In this document: in pieces, positions 28,873 through 38,875 of the stretch | Layout of the letters: each line of letters opens with the position of its first letter | Position numbering within the stretch: the stretch's first letter is position 1 | From: Rhizobium sp. Leaf262 | Lineage (GTDB): Bacteria; Pseudomonadota; Alphaproteobacteria; Rhizobiales; Rhizobiaceae | Direction: 5' to 3' | Length of the DNA stretch: 64,000 nt | Assembly: GCF_001422245.1 (NCBI RefSeq) | Contig: NZ_LMMM01000007.1 | Coordinates: forward strand, 184,225-248,224 | Made by a program: the position numbers and the translations under genes | Notes under the pieces: model-generated | What the model was told of the DNA's origin: nothing | What the model saw: the letters and a program-made list of their open reading frames with translations, nothing else | The model's database searches: none

Positions 28873-30063
28873 TCACCCAAGCCACTCATCCAGATACCGC
28901 ACACTCTCAACACCGGTAAACTTGGCAAGCCGGTTTAACTCCGCATCCAGCTTCGCCAATCGGCCGGAAGACGGACGAACGCCCTTTTCGAGCCAGAGGC
29001 GCTTCACATCCAGCGTTCCAACTTTACGCTCCGCCTTCATGTCGATGCGACCGATCAGCCTGTCCCCTTCCAGAAGCGGGAAGACGTAATAGCCATATTG
29101 CCGCTTCGGCTCCGGCACGAAGACTTCGATGCGGTAATAGAAACCGAACAGCCGCTCCGTGCGGGCGCGGTTGCGCAGCAGGGGATCGAACGGGCTGAGC
29201 ACGCGGATGCGGTTGGGTGGCTCGATCCCGGCTTCCGCCTCGCCTGTGAAGCCTTCGAAAGCGTAGGAGATTCGTTCTTTGGCACCATCGGAAGAAGCGA
29301 GCGAGACTTCGCAGAGTTCATCGCGGTGATCGCTCACCCACTGCTTGGATTCCTGCGGCGTGACGATATCGAAGAAGGCTGAGATTTCGCCTGAGGTGGC
29401 AAAGCCAAGCCTCGTTAACGCTTCTCGGCAGGCCCAGTCTACGAAGTCGTCATGATGCACATCCAGGTCGTGATGCTCAGCCGGGATCACCCGCTCCGCC
29501 AGATCATAGACTTTCTGGAAATTGACACGGCCTGCCACCGCCAGTTTGCCGGTGTGCCAGAGATATTCGAGCGCCGTTTTCGACGGATGCCAGTTCCACC
29601 AGCCGCCGGACTGATGCCCTTCCGCCTTCATATCGCGCGACATGACGGGGCCGTTTTCGGCAATGCGCCGATATGTTTCCTCGAAGGCGGAATCGAAGCC
29701 CTCCCCGTGCCAGTTGCGCCAGCGCTCCTGAATGATCGGTTCACGGCGACGGAAGCGGTGTTTCCAATAGGGGTAGAAGGTCGCGGGCAGAATGGAGGCG
29801 TCATGCGTCCAGTGTTCGAACAGCGCCCGGTCTTTCTCCAGCAGTTCCGTCAAGTGCTGGCGCTTGTAGGTCTGATTGCGGGAAAAGATGATCTGGTGAT
29901 GCGCCCGCTCGACGGTGGCAATGCTGTCCACCTGCACGAAGCCGATATCGGTGATCAGCTTCAACAGGTCGGCCTTGCTCATGGCGCGGCTAGGCGATGC
30001 GGAAAGCCCCTGTCGCGCCAGAAAGATACGTCGTGCTGCTTCGTTCGAAATCAGAATCGCCAT
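28873..30063 (-). CDS. YcaQ-type winged-helix DNA glycosylase (interstrand crosslink repair)
   Basis: The 396-residue protein matches the AlkZ/YcaQ family of DNA glycosylases built from tandem winged helices. The segment GFVQVDSIATVERAHHQI carries the Q-x-D catalytic motif of the YcaQ branch, at about residues 43-45. These enzymes remove alkylated bases, and YcaQ itself unhooks DNA crosslinks. The segments FEHWTHDASILP and LSPFDPLLRNR are family hallmarks. Older annotations call it a winged-helix protein of unknown function. It is divergent from bioM. Confidence 0.85.
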   Translation of the reverse strand: MAILISNEAARRIFLARQGLSASPSRAMSKADLLKLITDIGFVQVDSIATVERAHHQIIFSRNQTYKRQHLTELLEKDRALFEHWTHDASILPATFYPYWKHRFRRREPIIQERWRNWHGEGFDSAFEETYRRIAENGPVMSRDMKAEGHQSGGWWNWHPSKTALEYLWHTGKLAVAGRVNFQKVYDLAERVIPAEHHDLDVHHDDFVDWACREALTRLGFATSGEISAFFDIVTPQESKQWVSDHRDELCEVSLASSDGAKERISYAFEGFTGEAEAGIEPPNRIRVLSPFDPLLRNRARTERLFGFYYRIEVFVPEPKRQYGYYVFPLLEGDRLIGRIDMKAERKVGTLDVKRLWLEKGVRPSSGRLAKLDAELNRLAKFTGVESVRYLDEWLG

Positions 30064-30136
30064 GGTAAAAGCCTATGGTTGCTCAGCCGAAAAATCAATG
30101 TTCTTTTTTTGTTCCTTGTTTCGCTCGGCACCTCCA

Positions 30137-30152
30137 ACGTTTATAGAAACGT
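30137..30152. promoter_or_regulatory. Palindrome before bioM, possible BioR-type site
   Basis: ACGTTTATAGAAACGT is a perfect inverted repeat (ACGTTT-ATAG-AAACGT) ending 24 bases before the bioM start. The inner TTATAGA agrees with the first part of the BioR box TTATMKATAA but the end does not, so another repressor is possible. Confidence 0.35.
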
Positions 30153-30176
30153 CGACAGCATTTTGGGGACTGGCAG

Positions 30177-30857
30177 TTGAATATTCGTTTTCACGATGCG
30201 GGTGTGGCCTTTGAAGGCAGAGCGGCGGTCGAGCCCTTGACGCTGGCCCTAACCGAGCGGCGCATCGGCATCATCGGCCTCAACGGTTCAGGCAAGACGA
30301 CGTTTGCGCGGATGATCAATGGTCTAACGAAACCGACCAGCGGCCATGTGAGCGTCAATGGGCTGGATACGGTCAAGGACGCGTCCGAGGTTTTGAAGGA
30401 TGTCGGCTTCATCTTCCAGAACCCGCAAAACCAGATCATTCTGCCCATTATCAGAGACGACATCGCCTTCGGCCTGAAAAACAAGGGGCTGGATAGGGCT
30501 GCCATCGATGCTGCTGTCGATGCCACCTTGCAGCGCTTCGATATCCAGCCTCTGGCCAAGCGTCGCGCGCATGAGCTTTCCGGCGGCGAATTGCAGCTTT
30601 CTGCCTTGGCGGCACTGACCATAACCAATCCAAAAATCCTCATCATGGACGAGCCGACCAACCAGCTCGACCTCAAGAACCGTGCGCTGGTGGAGCGGAC
30701 AATGGCGGGGCTGGAGCAGGACCTGATCGTCATCACCCACGATCTGCCGCTGCTGGAGAGTTTCGACCGCGTGCTTTTGTTCCATCAGAACAGGCTGCAC
30801 GCCGATGCATCCCCCACCGAGGCGATCCGGCTTTACCGTGAACTGGCCCTGACATGA
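30177..30857 (+). CDS. bioM: Biotin ECF transporter ATPase BioM
   Basis: The 226-residue protein is the energy-coupling ATPase of the BioMNY biotin importer. Walker A is GLNGSGKTT (about 34-42), the Q-loop is FIFQNPQNQI, the signature is LSGGELQLSAL and Walker B is ILIMDEPTNQLD. The NPQNQ sequence of the Q-loop is typical of ECF ATPases. The start is TTG at 30177 (TTG AAT ATT CGT), with GGGGAC upstream. It overlaps bioN by four bases. Confidence 0.92.
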   Translation: MNIRFHDAGVAFEGRAAVEPLTLALTERRIGIIGLNGSGKTTFARMINGLTKPTSGHVSVNGLDTVKDASEVLKDVGFIFQNPQNQIILPIIRDDIAFGLKNKGLDRAAIDAAVDATLQRFDIQPLAKRRAHELSGGELQLSALAALTITNPKILIMDEPTNQLDLKNRALVERTMAGLEQDLIVITHDLPLLESFDRVLLFHQNRLHADASPTEAIRLYRELALT

Positions 30858-31474
30858 GAAGCCTCCACGTCGAAGGAAGCGGTTGGCTTTACCAGCTATC
30901 GCCGCGCATCAAGCTGGCGGGCCTTGCGCTGTTCAGCATCGCCCTCTTTCTCACGCGTGCTCCCCTCCTCCTCTTCGCTGCCGTTATGATATCGGGATTG
31001 GTGCTGTGGCAGGCACGTCTGGGGTTTCGGGAAACCGCGGCGCGACTGCGACCCGTTCTGCTCACCATCGCCATCATCGCCGTTTTCAGCTTCCTGCTGA
31101 TTTCAGTGCTGGACGCGACGATTGCTCTCTTGCGGCTGACGGCGCTGACGCTGCTGGCAACGGCGATTACGGCCAGCGTCAGCATTTCTCAGTTCATGGA
31201 TGAAATCACCTTTGCACTGCGTCCGCTAGAAAAAGTGGGCCTTGCCAAGGCTGTCGATGTTGGTCTGGCGGTCGGACTTGTCGTGCGTTTCGTGCCTGAG
31301 GTCATAAATCGCTATGAGACGCTGCGCGATGCTCACCGTGCGCGTGGAATGAAGGTGAGGCTGCACACGATCCTTGTTCCGCTCATCATTATGACGTTGA
31401 AGGATGCCGATGCTATCGCGGATGCCATTGACGCGCGCGGTTTCAGGGGCCAAACCTCGTCTCCTGATATTTAA
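30854..31474 (+). CDS. bioN: Biotin ECF transporter transmembrane protein BioN
   Basis: The 206-residue protein is the T component that couples the BioM ATPase to BioY. It has about four or five helices and two coupling motifs near the C-terminus, in DAHRARGM and ADAIDARGFRG, with the Ala-Arg-Gly triplets typical of the family. The start overlaps bioM as ATGA and bioY follows after 19 bases. BioN homologs resemble CbiQ, but the bioM and bioY neighbours identify it. Confidence 0.92.
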   Translation: MRSLHVEGSGWLYQLSPRIKLAGLALFSIALFLTRAPLLLFAAVMISGLVLWQARLGFRETAARLRPVLLTIAIIAVFSFLLISVLDATIALLRLTALTLLATAITASVSISQFMDEITFALRPLEKVGLAKAVDVGLAVGLVVRFVPEVINRYETLRDAHRARGMKVRLHTILVPLIIMTLKDADAIADAIDARGFRGQTSSPDI

Positions 31475-31493
31475 AGATGGGAGCCTCTTGAGA

Positions 31494-32057
31494 ATGAAAA
31501 CCCGTGACCTCGTTCTGATCTCGCTGTTTTCAGCCATCATCATCGCGCTCGGCCTGTTGCCGCCGCTTCCGCTTGGCTTCATTCCCGTGCCCATCACCGC
31601 ACAGTCGCTGGGCGTCATGCTGGCCGGCGTGGTGCTGGGGGCAAAGCGTGGCACGCTGGCGGTCCTGCTCACCATTCTCATCGCCGCCATTGGCCTGCCG
31701 GTTCTGTCTGGCGGTCGCGGTGGGCTCTCGATTTTCTATACGCCGACCACCGGTTATCTGATTGGCTGGATCGCTGCGGCCTTTACCACCGGCTATCTGT
31801 CTGAGCGTCTGGTTAATCGCGATCAATCACCCCTCACACAGGGCTTCGGCTTCTTTCTGGCGAGCGTCGCCGGTGGCGTCATCGTGCTCTATGCTTTCGG
31901 CATCACCTATCTCGGCTTTGCGACCGGCATCGGCTTTTCCAAGGCATTCGTCGGCTCCATGGCCTTCATTCCCGGCGATGTGCTCAAGGCCGTTCTCGCA
32001 GCCCTCGCTGGCCGCGCCGTGATGGCGGGATATCCCCTGCTGCCGCAGCGCGCATAA
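31494..32057 (+). CDS. bioY: Biotin transporter S component BioY
   Basis: The 187-residue membrane protein is the biotin-binding subunit of the ECF importer, with six helices. The segment PLGFIPVPITAQSLGVMLAG and the GGRGGLSIFYTPTTGYLIG motif are diagnostic. I chose the ATG at 31494 because GGGAGCC and GAGA stand before it; the frame to 31404 overlaps bioN and is not supported. With bioM and bioN this completes a high-affinity biotin uptake system. Confidence 0.94.
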   Translation: MKTRDLVLISLFSAIIIALGLLPPLPLGFIPVPITAQSLGVMLAGVVLGAKRGTLAVLLTILIAAIGLPVLSGGRGGLSIFYTPTTGYLIGWIAAAFTTGYLSERLVNRDQSPLTQGFGFFLASVAGGVIVLYAFGITYLGFATGIGFSKAFVGSMAFIPGDVLKAVLAALAGRAVMAGYPLLPQRA

Positions 32058-32084
32058 CGCTGCCCATTTTCAGGAGTCACCGCC

Positions 32085-33020
32085 ATGGCCACACGGCTTT
32101 ACGAGCATCCGATATTCCTGGAACACATTACACCTGCGGGCCATCCAGAGCGACCCGACCGGCTGCGGTCGCTCAACATTGCGCTTGAGCATCCGAATTT
32201 CGAGCGGTTGGAGCGGAAAGAAGCACCGCAGGCGAATGAAGATGCCGTGTTGCTGGCCCACCCCGAGAGCCATCTAATCTCGGTCATGCGGCAAATCCCG
32301 GAAGAGGACGGCGAAATCAACCGCATCGAGGCCGATACCTATGCCTCGCCGAAAAGCCTGCAGGCGGCGCTGACCGGCATTGGCGCGGCTATGGCGGCGG
32401 TGGACGATGTGTTCAGCCGTGCTGCCGACAATGTTTTCGTGGCCAGCCGCCCGCCGGGCCACCATGCCGAGACAGAAAAGGCCATGGGCTTTTGCCTGTT
32501 CAACAATGCCGCCATCGCCGCCCGCCATGCGCAGAAGGTCCATGGCGCGGAACGCGTCGCCATCGTCGATTGGGACGTGCACCACGGCAATGGCACGCAG
32601 GACATTTTCTGGAACGACACATCGGTTCTGTTCTGCTCCACCCACCAGATGCCGCTTTACCCGTGGAGTGGCGACAAGCGCGAGACGGGCATCAAGAACA
32701 ATGTCGTCAACGCGCCACTTTCACCCAATACCGGCAGCGACCATTTTCGCGAGGCGTTCAAATCCCGCGTGCTGCCGGCGCTTGCCGATTTCTCGCCCGA
32801 TCTCATCATCATCTCGGCGGGTTTCGATGCGCATCACCGTGATCCCCTGGCGCAGATCAATCTGGTGGGGGATGATTTCGACTGGGCGACGGGGCGAATT
32901 CTGGAGATGGCCGACAAATTTGCCGCCAACCGGGTCGTCAGCCTGCTTGAAGGCGGTTATGATCTGGAAGGGCTGGCGGAATCGGCAGCCATGCATATTT
33001 TGAGAATGATGAAGGGTTGA
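32085..33020 (+). CDS. Histone deacetylase / acetylpolyamine amidohydrolase family protein
   Basis: The 311-residue protein is a zinc hydrolase of the HDAC superfamily. All key segments are intact: RPPGHHAE (catalytic His pair), [11 protein letters not shown] (Asp and His ligands), [13 protein letters not shown] (third ligand Asp) and EGGYDLEGL. It could remove acetyl groups from polyamines, small molecules or proteins; the substrate cannot be told. It follows bioY after 27 bases and lies two bases before xseB, so it is probably transcribed with both. Confidence 0.9.
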   Translation: MATRLYEHPIFLEHITPAGHPERPDRLRSLNIALEHPNFERLERKEAPQANEDAVLLAHPESHLISVMRQIPEEDGEINRIEADTYASPKSLQAALTGIGAAMAAVDDVFSRAADNVFVASRPPGHHAETEKAMGFCLFNNAAIAARHAQKVHGAERVAIVDWDVHHGNGTQDIFWNDTSVLFCSTHQMPLYPWSGDKRETGIKNNVVNAPLSPNTGSDHFREAFKSRVLPALADFSPDLIIISAGFDAHHRDPLAQINLVGDDFDWATGRILEMADKFAANRVVSLLEGGYDLEGLAESAAMHILRMMKG

Positions 33021-33022
33021 AC

Positions 33023-33277
33023 ATGACGGAAAATGCCAACACAGCCGATGTCAGCGGTTATTCTTTCGAAAAGGCTGTCGCCGAGCTGGAAAGCATTGTC
33101 GCCCGTCTGGAACGCGGCGATGTGGCACTGGACGAATCCATCGCCATCTACGAGCGCGGCGAAGCCCTGAAGAAACATTGCGAAACCCTGCTGACAGCCG
33201 CTGAAAAGCGTATCGAGAAAATCCGTCTGGATCGGGCAGGAAAGCCGGTTGGTGTGGAGCCGCTGGACGGGGAATAA
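33023..33277 (+). CDS. xseB: Exodeoxyribonuclease VII small subunit
   Basis: The 84-residue protein is the small subunit of exonuclease VII, which degrades single-stranded DNA. The [19 protein letters not shown] and [18 protein letters not shown] helices match the family. The start is the ATG at 33023 with GAAGGG upstream; a TTG at 33017 overlaps the deacetylase stop. The large subunit gene is not in the window. Confidence 0.93.
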   Translation: MTENANTADVSGYSFEKAVAELESIVARLERGDVALDESIAIYERGEALKKHCETLLTAAEKRIEKIRLDRAGKPVGVEPLDGE

Positions 33278-33325
33278 GTTTAGGTTGCCTTTCGGCAAAT
33301 GACCGATGGTCTGACCCTTTACCGT

Positions 33326-33409
33326 CGTCATCCTCGGGCTTGTCCCGAGGATCTATCCACGTTTGATGTTGGGGTTCGTTAGACCCTCGGGACAAGCCCG
33401 AGGGTGACG
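33326..33409. repeat. Intergenic mosaic element, short variant (copy 2)
   Basis: Ends of 25 bases with one mismatch (33326-33350 and 33385-33409) begin CGTCATCCTCGGGCTTGTCC, and each end is itself a hairpin. The centre is only 34 bases, so it is shorter than the other copies. It lies between xseB and the pirin gene. Confidence 0.65.
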
Positions 33410-33535
33410 GAGAAGGATGATGCAGATTTGGGCCCTATCTCCTCTCCCAACATGAGAACACAGCGTTCATCATCAGACCCTCAACAGCCTCCCAAATCGT
33501 GGTAATCTATCCGCCAGTCACGCAGGAGATTTGCC

Positions 33536-34459
33536 ATGTCGTTTTTTCCCGGAAGAGACCCCGCCGCAGGCGATGCCTTTGCCTGCGATGCGATCGAAAA
33601 TCTGATCATTCCGCGCTCGAGCGATATTGGTGGCTTTGCCGTGCGGCGCGCGTTGCCGACGCGGGATCGTCGGCTGGTGGGTCCGTTCATCTTTTTCGAC
33701 CGCATGGGCCCTGCCATTTTGAAAGCCGGAGAAGCGCTGGATGTGAAGCCCCATCCGCATATCGGGCTTTCCACCGTGACGTATCTGTTCGACGGCGAGA
33801 TCAAGCATCGCGATAGTCTCGGCACCGAACTGACGATCCGCCCCGGCGATATCAATCTGATGACCGCAGGGCGCGGCATCGTGCATTCGGAACGCACGCC
33901 GGAAAATCTGCGCGGTCAGCCGCTGTCCATGTCAGGGTTGCAGACCTGGCTTGCCCTGCCCGACAAAAAGGAAGAAATCGCGCCGGAATTTTCCCATACG
34001 GGACGCGATGCCATGCCGATGATCGATGACGCCGGTGTGTTCGGGCGGGTCGTGATCGGATCGTTTGCGGGTGCCGCTTCTCCGGTCAAGACGCTGACAG
34101 ATACGCTTTATGTCGACCTGACCTTGAATGCGGGCGCGAAATTTCCCTTCGGCGCAGATCACGAGGAGCGGGCGATCTATATTCTCTCTGGTTGTCTGGA
34201 AGTGGCAGGCGACGTGTTTGCAGCCGATCAGCTGATCGTCTTTCGCGCGGGCGACGACATCACGCTGAAAGGCGGAATTAGTGGATGCCACATCATGATT
34301 TTCGGTGGCGCGGCGCTGAATTCCAAACGTTATATCTGGTGGAATTTCGTTTCGTCATCAAAAGAACGCATAGAACAAGCCAAGCAGGAGTGGAGAACGG
34401 GGCGGTTCGACATCGTTCCGGGGGATGAGGAAGAGTTTGTCCCTTTGCCGCAGGCTTGA
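33536..34459 (+). CDS. Pirin family protein
   Basis: The 307-residue protein is a two-domain cupin of the pirin family. The metal-binding histidines are in KPHPHIGLST, with a further His-x-Glu pair in RGIVHSERTPE; these match the iron site of pirins such as YhhW, which oxidises quercetin. The natural substrate is unknown. GCAGGAGATTTGCC precedes the ATG. It is 91 bases before dxs on the same strand, with no clear operon link. Confidence 0.92.
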   Translation: MSFFPGRDPAAGDAFACDAIENLIIPRSSDIGGFAVRRALPTRDRRLVGPFIFFDRMGPAILKAGEALDVKPHPHIGLSTVTYLFDGEIKHRDSLGTELTIRPGDINLMTAGRGIVHSERTPENLRGQPLSMSGLQTWLALPDKKEEIAPEFSHTGRDAMPMIDDAGVFGRVVIGSFAGAASPVKTLTDTLYVDLTLNAGAKFPFGADHEERAIYILSGCLEVAGDVFAADQLIVFRAGDDITLKGGISGCHIMIFGGAALNSKRYIWWNFVSSSKERIEQAKQEWRTGRFDIVPGDEEEFVPLPQA

Positions 34460-34550
34460 AAATCGTTAAAAGGATTTAAATCTTGCCGAAGGCCGCGCTA
34501 CACACCATCTGGTAGCAAGGAATTGAACGATAGAGACGAAGGCCGAACGA

Positions 34551-36473
34551 TTGACCGGAATGCCAGAGACACCATTGCTTGACCGGGTGAAATTCCCATC
34601 CGACCTCAAGTCGATCGATGATCGCGACCTGCCGCAACTGGCCAGGGAATTGCGTGACGAGATGATCGACGCCGTTTCGACCACCGGCGGGCATCTGGGT
34701 GCAGGCCTCGGCGTTGTGGAGCTGACCATTGCCATTCACAAGGTGTTCAACACGCCGGAGGATCGGCTGATCTTCGATGTCGGCCATCAGTGCTATCCGC
34801 ATAAAATCCTGACTGGCCGTCGAGACCGCATCCGCACCCTGCGGCAGGAAGGTGGCCTGTCCGGCTTCACCCGCCGCGCGGAAAGTGAATATGACGATTT
34901 CGGCGCTGGCCATTCGTCCACTTCCATTTCTGCCGGTCTCGGCATGGCGGTGGCAGCAGAGCTGGATGGCAGCAACCGCAAGGTCATCTCAGTCATCGGT
35001 GATGGCTCCATGTCTGCTGGCATGGCCTTCGAGGCGCTGAACAATGCCGGTGCGCTGGACGCGCGCCTCATCGTCATTCTCAACGATAACGACATGTCGA
35101 TTGCCCCGCCGACGGGTGCCATGAGCGCCTATCTGGCGCGTCTGGCGTCCGGTCGCACCTATATGGGCTTCCGCGATTTCGGCAAGAAGCTGACGGCCTA
35201 TCTCGGCAAGACCATCGACCGCGCCATTACCCGTGCCGTGACCCATGCGCGGGGTTATGTCACCGGTGGAACGTTGTTCGAAGAGCTTGGCTTCTACCAT
35301 ATCGGCCCCATCGACGGTCATTCCTTCGACCATCTTCTGCCTGTCTTGCGCAATGTGCGCGACAACCAGAAGGGTCCGGTGCTGATCCATGTGGTGACGC
35401 AGAAGGGCAAGGGATACGCGCCTGCCGAAGCTGCTGCCGACAAGTATCACGGCGTCAACAAGTTCGATGTCATCACCGGCGCGCAGGCCAAGGCCAAGCC
35501 GAATGCACCGAGCTATACCAGCGTCTTTGCCGAAGCGTTGATCCAGGAAGCGACGCTGGACGACAAGATCGTCGGCGTCAGCGCCGCCATGCCGAATGGC
35601 ACGGGTCTGGATAAGCTGGCCGAACTCTTCCCAACCCGCAGCTTCGATGTTGGCATTGCCGAGCAGCATGCGGTGACCTTTGCGGCGGGCCTTGCTGCGG
35701 ATGGCTACAAACCCTTCTGCGCGCTCTATTCCACCTTCCTGCAACGCGGTTACGACCAGCTCGTGCATGACGTGGCCATTCAGGGTCTTCCCGTCCGCTT
35801 CCCGATCGACCGCGCCGGTTTCGTCGGGGCTGACGGCCCCACCCATTCTGGTTCGTTCGACACGACCTTCCTGGCGACCCTGCCCGGCATGGTGGTGATG
35901 GCAGCGGCTGACGAGGCTGAGCTGAAACATATGGTTCGCACGGCTGCCGCCTATGATGAAGGCCCGATTTCCTTCCGTTATCCGCGTGGTGAAGGTGTTG
36001 GCATCGAGATGCCTGCGCGTGGCGAAATTCTGGAAATCGGCAAGGGCCGGATTATGAAGGAAGGCTCCAAGGTCGCGTTGCTCTCCTTCGGCACGCGCCT
36101 TGCCGAATGCCTGGCTGCTGCGGAAGATCTGGATGCGGCTGGCCTTTCCACGACGGTCGCAGACGCGCGCTTTGCCAAGCCGCTCGACCTTGATCTCATT
36201 CGCCAACTGGCCAGCCACCACGAAGTTCTCGTCACCATCGAAGAAGGTTCGGCAGGCGGCTTCGGCGCACATGTGCTGCATTTCATGGCCAGCGCCGGTC
36301 TTCTCGATACGGGCCTCAAGGTCCGCACATTGACGCTTCCCGACCAGTGGGTCGAGCAGGCCAAGCCGGAAATCATGTATGCCAATGCGGGGCTGGACCG
36401 GGCGGGCATCGTGTCGACTGTCTTCAACGCTTTGGGACAGAAGCAGTCGGGCCTCGGCGTCGCCGCGTCCTAG
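34551..36473 (+). CDS. dxs: 1-deoxy-D-xylulose-5-phosphate synthase
   Basis: The 640-residue protein makes DXP from pyruvate and glyceraldehyde 3-phosphate, the entry step of the isoprenoid pathway that ends with ispH. The thiamine diphosphate motif is [18 protein letters not shown] with [10 protein letters not shown], and the second domain has [23 protein letters not shown] eight bases before the TTG at 34551 favours this start; an ATG at 34560 would shorten it by three residues. A bidirectional terminator follows. The sequence looks very close to what I know from Agrobacterium Dxs. Confidence 0.97.
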   Translation: MTGMPETPLLDRVKFPSDLKSIDDRDLPQLARELRDEMIDAVSTTGGHLGAGLGVVELTIAIHKVFNTPEDRLIFDVGHQCYPHKILTGRRDRIRTLRQEGGLSGFTRRAESEYDDFGAGHSSTSISAGLGMAVAAELDGSNRKVISVIGDGSMSAGMAFEALNNAGALDARLIVILNDNDMSIAPPTGAMSAYLARLASGRTYMGFRDFGKKLTAYLGKTIDRAITRAVTHARGYVTGGTLFEELGFYHIGPIDGHSFDHLLPVLRNVRDNQKGPVLIHVVTQKGKGYAPAEAAADKYHGVNKFDVITGAQAKAKPNAPSYTSVFAEALIQEATLDDKIVGVSAAMPNGTGLDKLAELFPTRSFDVGIAEQHAVTFAAGLAADGYKPFCALYSTFLQRGYDQLVHDVAIQGLPVRFPIDRAGFVGADGPTHSGSFDTTFLATLPGMVVMAAADEAELKHMVRTAAAYDEGPISFRYPRGEGVGIEMPARGEILEIGKGRIMKEGSKVALLSFGTRLAECLAAAEDLDAAGLSTTVADARFAKPLDLDLIRQLASHHEVLVTIEEGSAGGFGAHVLHFMASAGLLDTGLKVRTLTLPDQWVEQAKPEIMYANAGLDRAGIVSTVFNALGQKQSGLGVAAS

Positions 36474-36525
36474 TGGCATTGTCGATACCGGATGACGACG
36501 AGTTATGCGCTGTCGTCGGAACAAG

Positions 36526-36559
36526 AAAAAAGCCACCGGATCGCTCCGGTGGCTTTTTT
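36526..36559. terminator. Bidirectional terminator between dxs and the chemoreceptor gene
   Basis: A perfect ten-base stem (AGCCACCGGA with TCCGGTGGCT) with a TCGC loop is flanked by six A on the left and six T on the right. It can end transcripts from both convergent genes. Confidence 0.9.
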
Positions 36560-36581
36560 CGTTTCAAGCTGTCAGATTGTC

Positions 36582-38603
36582 TCAGAATTCTTCCCAGTCC
36601 TGTGTAGCAGGCTGAGCTGCAGCCGCAGCTGGGGCAAAGGCGCTGGCGAGGCTCTGTCCCAACGCGCGGGCTGGAGACGGAACCGCACGGGCGGTGGGCT
36701 GGGCAATTTTCGCAGCAGGCCGCGGCTTGGCTGCGAATGTCGGCTTGGGCGCAACGGCTGCAGAGCGTGGTGCAGCGGGAGCGCTGGAAGGTGCGAACGC
36801 CGTCGTGCTGCGCGCCATGCCACCCAGCTTGAACTGGCCGATCAGGCTGTTGAGCGCTTCGGCCTCACGTGCCAGCGCGTGGCTTGCCGCAGTCTGTTCT
36901 TCGACCATGGCCGCGTTCTGCTGCGTGCCCTGATCCATGGTGTTGACCGCAGTGTTGATCTCCTGCAACCCGGTTGCCTGCTCGCGTGCCGCTGTGACGA
37001 TGGTGCTGACATGCGAGTTGATTTCCTCAACCTCGGCAATGATGAGCTGCAACGCCTTGCCGGTTTCACCAACGAGGTTGACGCCATTTTCGACCTGTGC
37101 GCTGGATGCACTGATCAGCGACTTGATTTCCTTTGCGGCATTGGCAGAGCGCTGTGCGAGTTCACGCACTTCCTGCGCGACAACGGCAAAGCCCTTGCCT
37201 GCCTCTCCGGCACGGGCCGCTTCTACACCCGCGTTCAGGGCCAGAAGGTTGGTCTGGAAAGCGATGTCATCGATGACACCGATGATGTTGGTGATCTCGC
37301 CAGACGACTTTTCGATTTCCTGCATGGCGGCGACGGCCTTGCGAACGACGGTGCCGGAGTTTTCAGCTCCTGCCCGGGCACGCTGAACCAGAGCACTCGC
37401 CTCTTCTGCACCCTTTGCGCTGTCGCGTACGGTGGTCGTGACTTCTTCAAGTGCAGCAGCCGTCTCTTCGATGGATGCGGCCTGTTGTTCGGTACGGCGG
37501 GAAAGATCGTCGGCAGAGGACAGCATTTCGGCAGCCCCGGCATGGATGGCCGCAGCGTTTTCGCCGACGTTGCGCATCGCGTGCTGAAGCTTGTCCAGCG
37601 AGTTGTTGAAGTTCAGGCGCAATGGTTCGATGAAATCGGTAAACGGTGTTTCGATCCGATACGCCAGATTACCGTCAGCCAGAGCTTCGAGACCCTTGGC
37701 AAGCTCATCACGGGCAAAGGCCTGTTCAGCTTCGGCGCGTGCCTTTTCTGCTTCGTTGCGACGGCGGTCGGCTTCGGTGGCGTTGCGCATGCGGTCGCCT
37801 TCGTCAGCCAGGCGCGATTTTTCGATGCCGGCTTCCTTGAAGACCAGAACGGCCTGCGCCATCTTGCCCACTTCGTCGCCACGGTCGAGCGCTGGAACGT
37901 CAACGGACATCTCACCACCGGCCAGACGACCCATGGCATCCGTCATGGCCACGATGGGCGTCACGATGGCTCGCGAGAGCAGCCAAATCAGGAAGACAGC
38001 GACAACACCGGCAATCGCGCCACCGCCCAGCAGGGCGATCTCAAGATTGTTGTGGGCCTTCTCCTGCGCAGCGACCTGACTTGCGGAGGCTGCGTTCAGC
38101 TGATCCTTGATCTTGGCGGCGGCCGCACGGAAGCTGTCGAGCTGACCCTTTGCCTGATTGCGACCAATTTCGATGATTTCGGAGATCGGCGCTTCGGTGT
38201 TCTTGCGGGCTGCCATCTGCGGCTCTGCAAGTTCCTTGTAAAACACCGTGGCAGTCGCTTCCATCTCGTTGATGGACTTGATGATCTCCGGTTCGTTGGC
38301 GGCCAGTGCGCGTGCGTCGTTCAGTTTCTTCAGCATCAGCTCACGCTGTGCTGGCACGTCCTTGTATGTGCTATCGCTGCGAAACAGCAGGAAGCCGCGC
38401 TGGTTGACGGCCTGTTCCAGCATCGCCGCCAGGGCGCCATCGACGTTCTGCATGATTTTGCCGGTGTTGGTCTGCTGCTCGGAGACCGACTTCGCTTCCA
38501 TCGTCTGCAGGAAGACAAAAGCCGACGCCACGAGGCATACGCCCATCAACGCAATGAAGGTGATGACCAGTTTGAGGTTAATGGGAAGATTTTTCAATGA
38601 CAT
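36582..38603 (-). CDS. Methyl-accepting chemotaxis protein with C-terminal docking pentapeptide
   Basis: The 673-residue chemoreceptor has a helix at about 10-33, a periplasmic helical domain, a second helix at about 190-215, a HAMP domain, and the cytoplasmic signalling hairpin with [33 protein letters not shown] long Pro/Ala-rich tail (about 600-665) ends in DWEEF, which fits the W-x-x-F pentapeptide that binds CheR or CheB. I chose the ATG at 38603 with AAAGAG upstream; the frame to 38741 has no support. The ligand is unknown. Confidence 0.93.
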   Translation of the reverse strand: MSLKNLPINLKLVITFIALMGVCLVASAFVFLQTMEAKSVSEQQTNTGKIMQNVDGALAAMLEQAVNQRGFLLFRSDSTYKDVPAQRELMLKKLNDARALAANEPEIIKSINEMEATATVFYKELAEPQMAARKNTEAPISEIIEIGRNQAKGQLDSFRAAAAKIKDQLNAASASQVAAQEKAHNNLEIALLGGGAIAGVVAVFLIWLLSRAIVTPIVAMTDAMGRLAGGEMSVDVPALDRGDEVGKMAQAVLVFKEAGIEKSRLADEGDRMRNATEADRRRNEAEKARAEAEQAFARDELAKGLEALADGNLAYRIETPFTDFIEPLRLNFNNSLDKLQHAMRNVGENAAAIHAGAAEMLSSADDLSRRTEQQAASIEETAAALEEVTTTVRDSAKGAEEASALVQRARAGAENSGTVVRKAVAAMQEIEKSSGEITNIIGVIDDIAFQTNLLALNAGVEAARAGEAGKGFAVVAQEVRELAQRSANAAKEIKSLISASSAQVENGVNLVGETGKALQLIIAEVEEINSHVSTIVTAAREQATGLQEINTAVNTMDQGTQQNAAMVEEQTAASHALAREAEALNSLIGQFKLGGMARSTTAFAPSSAPAAPRSAAVAPKPTFAAKPRPAAKIAQPTARAVPSPARALGQSLASAFAPAAAAAQPATQDWEEF

Positions 38604-38875
38604 CGAGAGCTCTTTCGACACACTTCCGGCTGGACTGAGCATAAGGCAGTCCGGGCACACGGCACGATATTGATCAGGGAGGGCCGCCATCATGGCAGAA
38701 GCGGATGACTTCACATCCGACTTTGCCGCACACTGCAGCAAAGCCGTTTATTTTCGCTTAAATCGGAGAATACTAATTTTCGATGTTGCATTCATGGATT
38801 TAGTGGCTGCCGATTCCGTTCTTTCGCCGCACAAAAGGCTTGCACTGCGGGCATTTGACAGTCATTGACACGGCC

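Noticed and set aside
36492..38600. 702-codon open frame on the plus strand opposite the chemoreceptor
   Set aside because: It is a shadow of the alanine- and glutamate-rich chemoreceptor on the minus strand and crosses the terminator.
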